Source of the DNA: Paenibacillus sp. FSL R5-0912
GTDB taxonomy: Bacteria > Bacillota > Bacilli > Paenibacillales > Paenibacillaceae
Reading direction: 5' to 3'
DNA: 64,000 nucleotides
NCBI RefSeq assembly: GCF_000758605.1
Contig: NZ_CP009282.1
Location: 4,030,001 to 4,094,000 of the forward strand
In this document: piece after piece, positions 61,879-64,000 of the stretch
Layout of the letters: each line of letters opens with the position of its first letter
Position numbering within the stretch: the stretch's first letter is position 1
Position numbers and translations under genes: made by a program
Notes under the pieces: model-generated
Told to the model about the DNA's origin: nothing
The model's input: the letters and a program-made list of their open reading frames with translations, nothing else
Databases searched by the model: none

Positions 61879-62913
61879 TTAGCCCAAATAGGATAAATCA
61901 AAGCCTTCGAAATGCTGCGCTGCCTCTTCCTCATTCAGAATGGCGCCGATACAGCCCGGCAGCCTGCGGGGGCGCTGCATGGCCGTCATAATATACTGGA
62001 TATAATTGAAGTTGTTCGAGAACGAGCGGATGCCGATGGCCTGCATGATGATCCCGATGAACGCGCCGGGAGCCAGGTTGGTGTTCATCATTTTGTCCGC
62101 AAAATCCGGAAACAGCACCGCCTTCAGCTTCTCCACGCATACGAACAGAAACTTCTGCATACGGATGAAGATATAATCCTTGTCCTTCTGATAGATTTCG
62201 TCTGTATGGACCAGCTCCCTGTCCAGGTAGAACTCCGCCAGAATCGGAGATTTCAGCTTCATATAACCTTCCTGGTCGAAGGTAATATGATTGAACACAT
62301 CGTACAGGACGACCGTATACTTGATGTCCTCCTTACCGCTGAACGCCTGGAGCCCGGTCAAATACAGATTGCCTTCAGCGGCGTAAATGTCTACGATATC
62401 TTCCTCATAAAATAAAGCGCCGGGTCCAGTGTCCCCATGCTGCTTGTGCATGAAATAGGAGCTGTAGATCCCGCTCATAATCTCAAAAATATGAAAACAT
62501 TTAAACCGGTCAAAGCGGAGCCGGGCAGCGAGTTTTTTGTCAAACCACTGACCCTCCAGCTCCTCCTTCAGCTTCTGCTCCAAGTAATCCCTGGAACAGA
62601 GCACACCCTTGCCGCCGTTAAAAAGATCATCCACCGCCGCTTCCAGAATCAGTCCGTCCGGGCTGACGGTAAGATGAACCATGAAGGACAGGGAGACATC
62701 CTGCTTGCGCATGCGGGTGATATCCCGCTGCCAGCCGATAATGTGCAGATTCCCTTCACTATCCGTCTGCAGATTGGTGCCACGCGCCCTGATCATGGGC
62801 ACGAGCTTGTCCGTGCAGGAATAGTTGCCGTAGGCGACCTTTTTACGGATGATTGCTGTGTCGAGCGGTTCTCTTACGATCAGCTTGGGAACGGGAAAAT
62901 TCGTGGCCGTCAT
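61879..62913 (-). CDS. Protein of unknown function in the biosynthetic operon
   Basis: 344 residues, no signal peptide or membrane helix evident. The text shows alternating strands and helices (IIGWQRDITRMRKQDVSL, VSPDGLILEAAVDDLF, YTVVLYDVFNHITFDQEG, YIFIRMQKFLFVCVEKLKAVLFPD) and no motif I know. It lies 16 bp after the KAS III gene and 22 bp before the ligase gene, so it belongs to the pathway. It might be a new condensing, cyclising or carrier-binding factor. Confidence 0.75.
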   Translation of the reverse strand: MTATNFPVPKLIVREPLDTAIIRKKVAYGNYSCTDKLVPMIRARGTNLQTDSEGNLHIIGWQRDITRMRKQDVSLSFMVHLTVSPDGLILEAAVDDLFNGGKGVLCSRDYLEQKLKEELEGQWFDKKLAARLRFDRFKCFHIFEIMSGIYSSYFMHKQHGDTGPGALFYEEDIVDIYAAEGNLYLTGLQAFSGKEDIKYTVVLYDVFNHITFDQEGYMKLKSPILAEFYLDRELVHTDEIYQKDKDYIFIRMQKFLFVCVEKLKAVLFPDFADKMMNTNLAPGAFIGIIMQAIGIRSFSNNFNYIQYIMTAMQRPRRLPGCIGAILNEEEAAQHFEGFDLSYLG

Positions 62914-62929
62914 AATCTGCCTTCCTCCC

Positions 62930-64000
62930 TTACCATATGAGGTATGCCGCCGCGTAGGTTAAGCCGCAGGCACTGCCCAGCAGCAGGATTGAGTCGCCTT
63001 TATGCAGCAGCCCCTGCTCTTCGGCAATCGCCAGACCGGCGGGAATATTGGCGCTGCCCATGTTGCCGTTCTCGGGGAAGGTATTAACGGGGAAGACCTT
63101 CTCCATCTTGACCTCCAGCTTGTTCAGCAGCGAATTGGTGATATTGCGGCCCAACTGGTGGGAGAAGATATAATCAATGTTGTCTTTGCGCAGCTCATGC
63201 TCCTCCAGGAATTCATAGACAAAGCCGGGCATGTCGCGGATGACCTTGGCGGCAATCCCGCGCCCGTCCGCCCAGCTCATGAAATCCATTCCCTCGAACC
63301 TTGGTGCGGGCATATGGATTTTGGGCGATACATACAGCGACAGCTCCCAATCCGCATGGTTCCTCTGCTCCCCGTAGTACTTAATGGACTTCTTGCCATT
63401 GTCGGCACTCAGCAGCATCGCGGCGGCTCCGGCTCCGGCGAACAGCAGATTCATTTTGTAATCCGCTTCTTCAAAACTGCCGACCTTGCCCGCATAGTTG
63501 GAGGCCTCCAGCAGCTCCAGCGGATTCTCACTGGTTACAACGAGGATATTGCGGTATTTGCCCGATTGAATATAGAGGCTGGACAGCTCCATCGCTTTCA
63601 GGAACCCGTTGCAGGTGTCGTTGATGTCGTAATAATTGCCCCGGGTCATTCCCAGCTCATGCGCCAGAATAATCGAATACGACGGCTCGCGGAAGGGATT
63701 GCACACACCGACGAACAGCAGCAGATCGATGTCGCTTGCGGAAATTCCCGCTTTGCGGATCGCTTCCTGCGAGACCTTAACGGCCATTTGCACAGAGCTC
63801 TCCTCCCGGTAGTCCGCAGAGCAGGAACGGTTCGTGATTTCCAGGAAATCGAGCTTGCGCTTGCTGCCGTACACCAGCTGCTCCAAATCATCCTTCGGCA
63901 GATGGTGAAAGTACTTCTCCGCAAACAAATCTACGATCTCCCCGTTGGTCATCCGCCCCTTGGGGATGTAATAGGATAGGGCACGTATAGACAGATTCAA
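62930..64000 (-). CDS. KAS III-like 3-oxoacyl synthase, 5' end at window edge
   Basis: At least 356 residues; the frame runs to the last base, where TTG could be the start but the true start may lie outside. The Cys-His-Asn triad of FabH-type enzymes is intact: NDTCNGFLKAME (near 131), FSHQLGRN (near 284) and ENGNMGSANIP (near 313). The FabH glycine-rich end GDSILLLGSACGLTYA is complete. In a pathway with an acyl ligase and carriers it would do a chain-starting or chain-extending condensation, or act as a trans-acylating enzyme. Confidence 0.85.
   Translation of the reverse strand: MNLSIRALSYYIPKGRMTNGEIVDLFAEKYFHHLPKDDLEQLVYGSKRKLDFLEITNRSCSADYREESSVQMAVKVSQEAIRKAGISASDIDLLLFVGVCNPFREPSYSIILAHELGMTRGNYYDINDTCNGFLKAMELSSLYIQSGKYRNILVVTSENPLELLEASNYAGKVGSFEEADYKMNLLFAGAGAAAMLLSADNGKKSIKYYGEQRNHADWELSLYVSPKIHMPAPRFEGMDFMSWADGRGIAAKVIRDMPGFVYEFLEEHELRKDNIDYIFSHQLGRNITNSLLNKLEVKMEKVFPVNTFPENGNMGSANIPAGLAIAEEQGLLHKGDSILLLGSACGLTYAAAYLIW

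Noticed and set aside
62437..63979. Long plus-strand ORFs opposite the KAS III and 344-residue genes
   Set aside because: They lie antisense to genes with clear motifs, lack ribosome sites and show the Leu/Gln/His-rich composition of GC-skewed shadow frames.
1..64000. CRISPR arrays, tRNA, rRNA and known riboswitches
   Set aside because: No regularly spaced repeats, cloverleaf or conserved riboswitch core was seen by eye; a dedicated Rfam/tRNAscan search would settle this.

Overview
The window looks like chromosome of a Paenibacillus or a close relative (Bacillota). Pointers are YesN/YesM-type two-component systems beside LplB/YtcP-type sugar ABC permeases, AraC-type regulators, many glycoside hydrolases, strong GGAGG ribosome sites with frequent TTG/GTG starts, and Bce-type antibiotic-sensing ABC modules. 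This is inferred from gene families and style, not from a database match. I see no rRNA, tRNA or CRISPR array.

Layout. 1-2.4 kb: end of a secreted beta-helix protein, an AAA ATPase and a 5'-truncated amidotransferase-like gene. 2.5-15.3 kb: a carbohydrate locus with two permeases, a lipoprotein binding protein, an AraC response regulator, a YesM kinase, a secreted multidomain GH43 enzyme and a GH127-like enzyme. The permease promoter and the GH43 promoter share an element. 15.5-18.9 kb: a Tm-1-like ATP-binding protein and a TIM-barrel partner, preceded by a regulator that fuses the same TIM barrel to an AraC DNA-binding domain. 19.5-24.2 kb: hydrolase, MFS exporter and a GH127 enzyme. 24.1-26.5 kb: an FAD oxidoreductase among gene fragments (histidine kinase, OppA, MerR, aldehyde dehydrogenase).

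27.2-34.6 kb: a one-module NRPS (Cy-A-PCP-TE) with a cysteine-type A-domain code and a cysteine in place of the thioesterase serine. It is preceded by a truncated phosphopantetheinyl-transferase-like ORF and followed by an ABC exporter. 34.7-37.9 kb: IS1182-type remnant, then a small secreted Met-rich protein with its own two-component system. 38.3-43.4 kb: a persulfide/sulfite detoxification locus (TusA-rhodanese, DsrE, rhodanese-persulfide dioxygenase, TusA, TauE, CstR) with two near-identical CstR-type operators, then decaying rhodanese and DUF302 genes. 43.4-47.8 kb: AT-rich spacer, an anchored protein, a MerR/aldo-keto reductase pair, a GNAT and a small anchored protein.

47.9-64 kb (minus strand, running in from beyond the right edge): a tightly coupled biosynthetic operon. 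It has a KAS III enzyme, an unrecognised 344-residue protein, an acyl ligase, an acyl-CoA-dehydrogenase-like flavoprotein, an A domain with a prolyl-ligase code, a carrier protein, an A(Cys)-PCP protein with a BtrH-like C-terminal domain, a HemN-like radical SAM protein and a second carrier protein. A complete BceRSAB-type sensing and resistance module follows at once. The flavoprotein, prolyl ligase and carrier match the machinery that turns proline into a pyrroline or pyrrole thioester, so I infer a small proline/cysteine-derived, probably bioactive product. The operon as seen has no condensation domain, while the 27-34 kb NRPS has a cyclization domain and no visible acyl donor. These two facts make the pair the most interesting part of the window.
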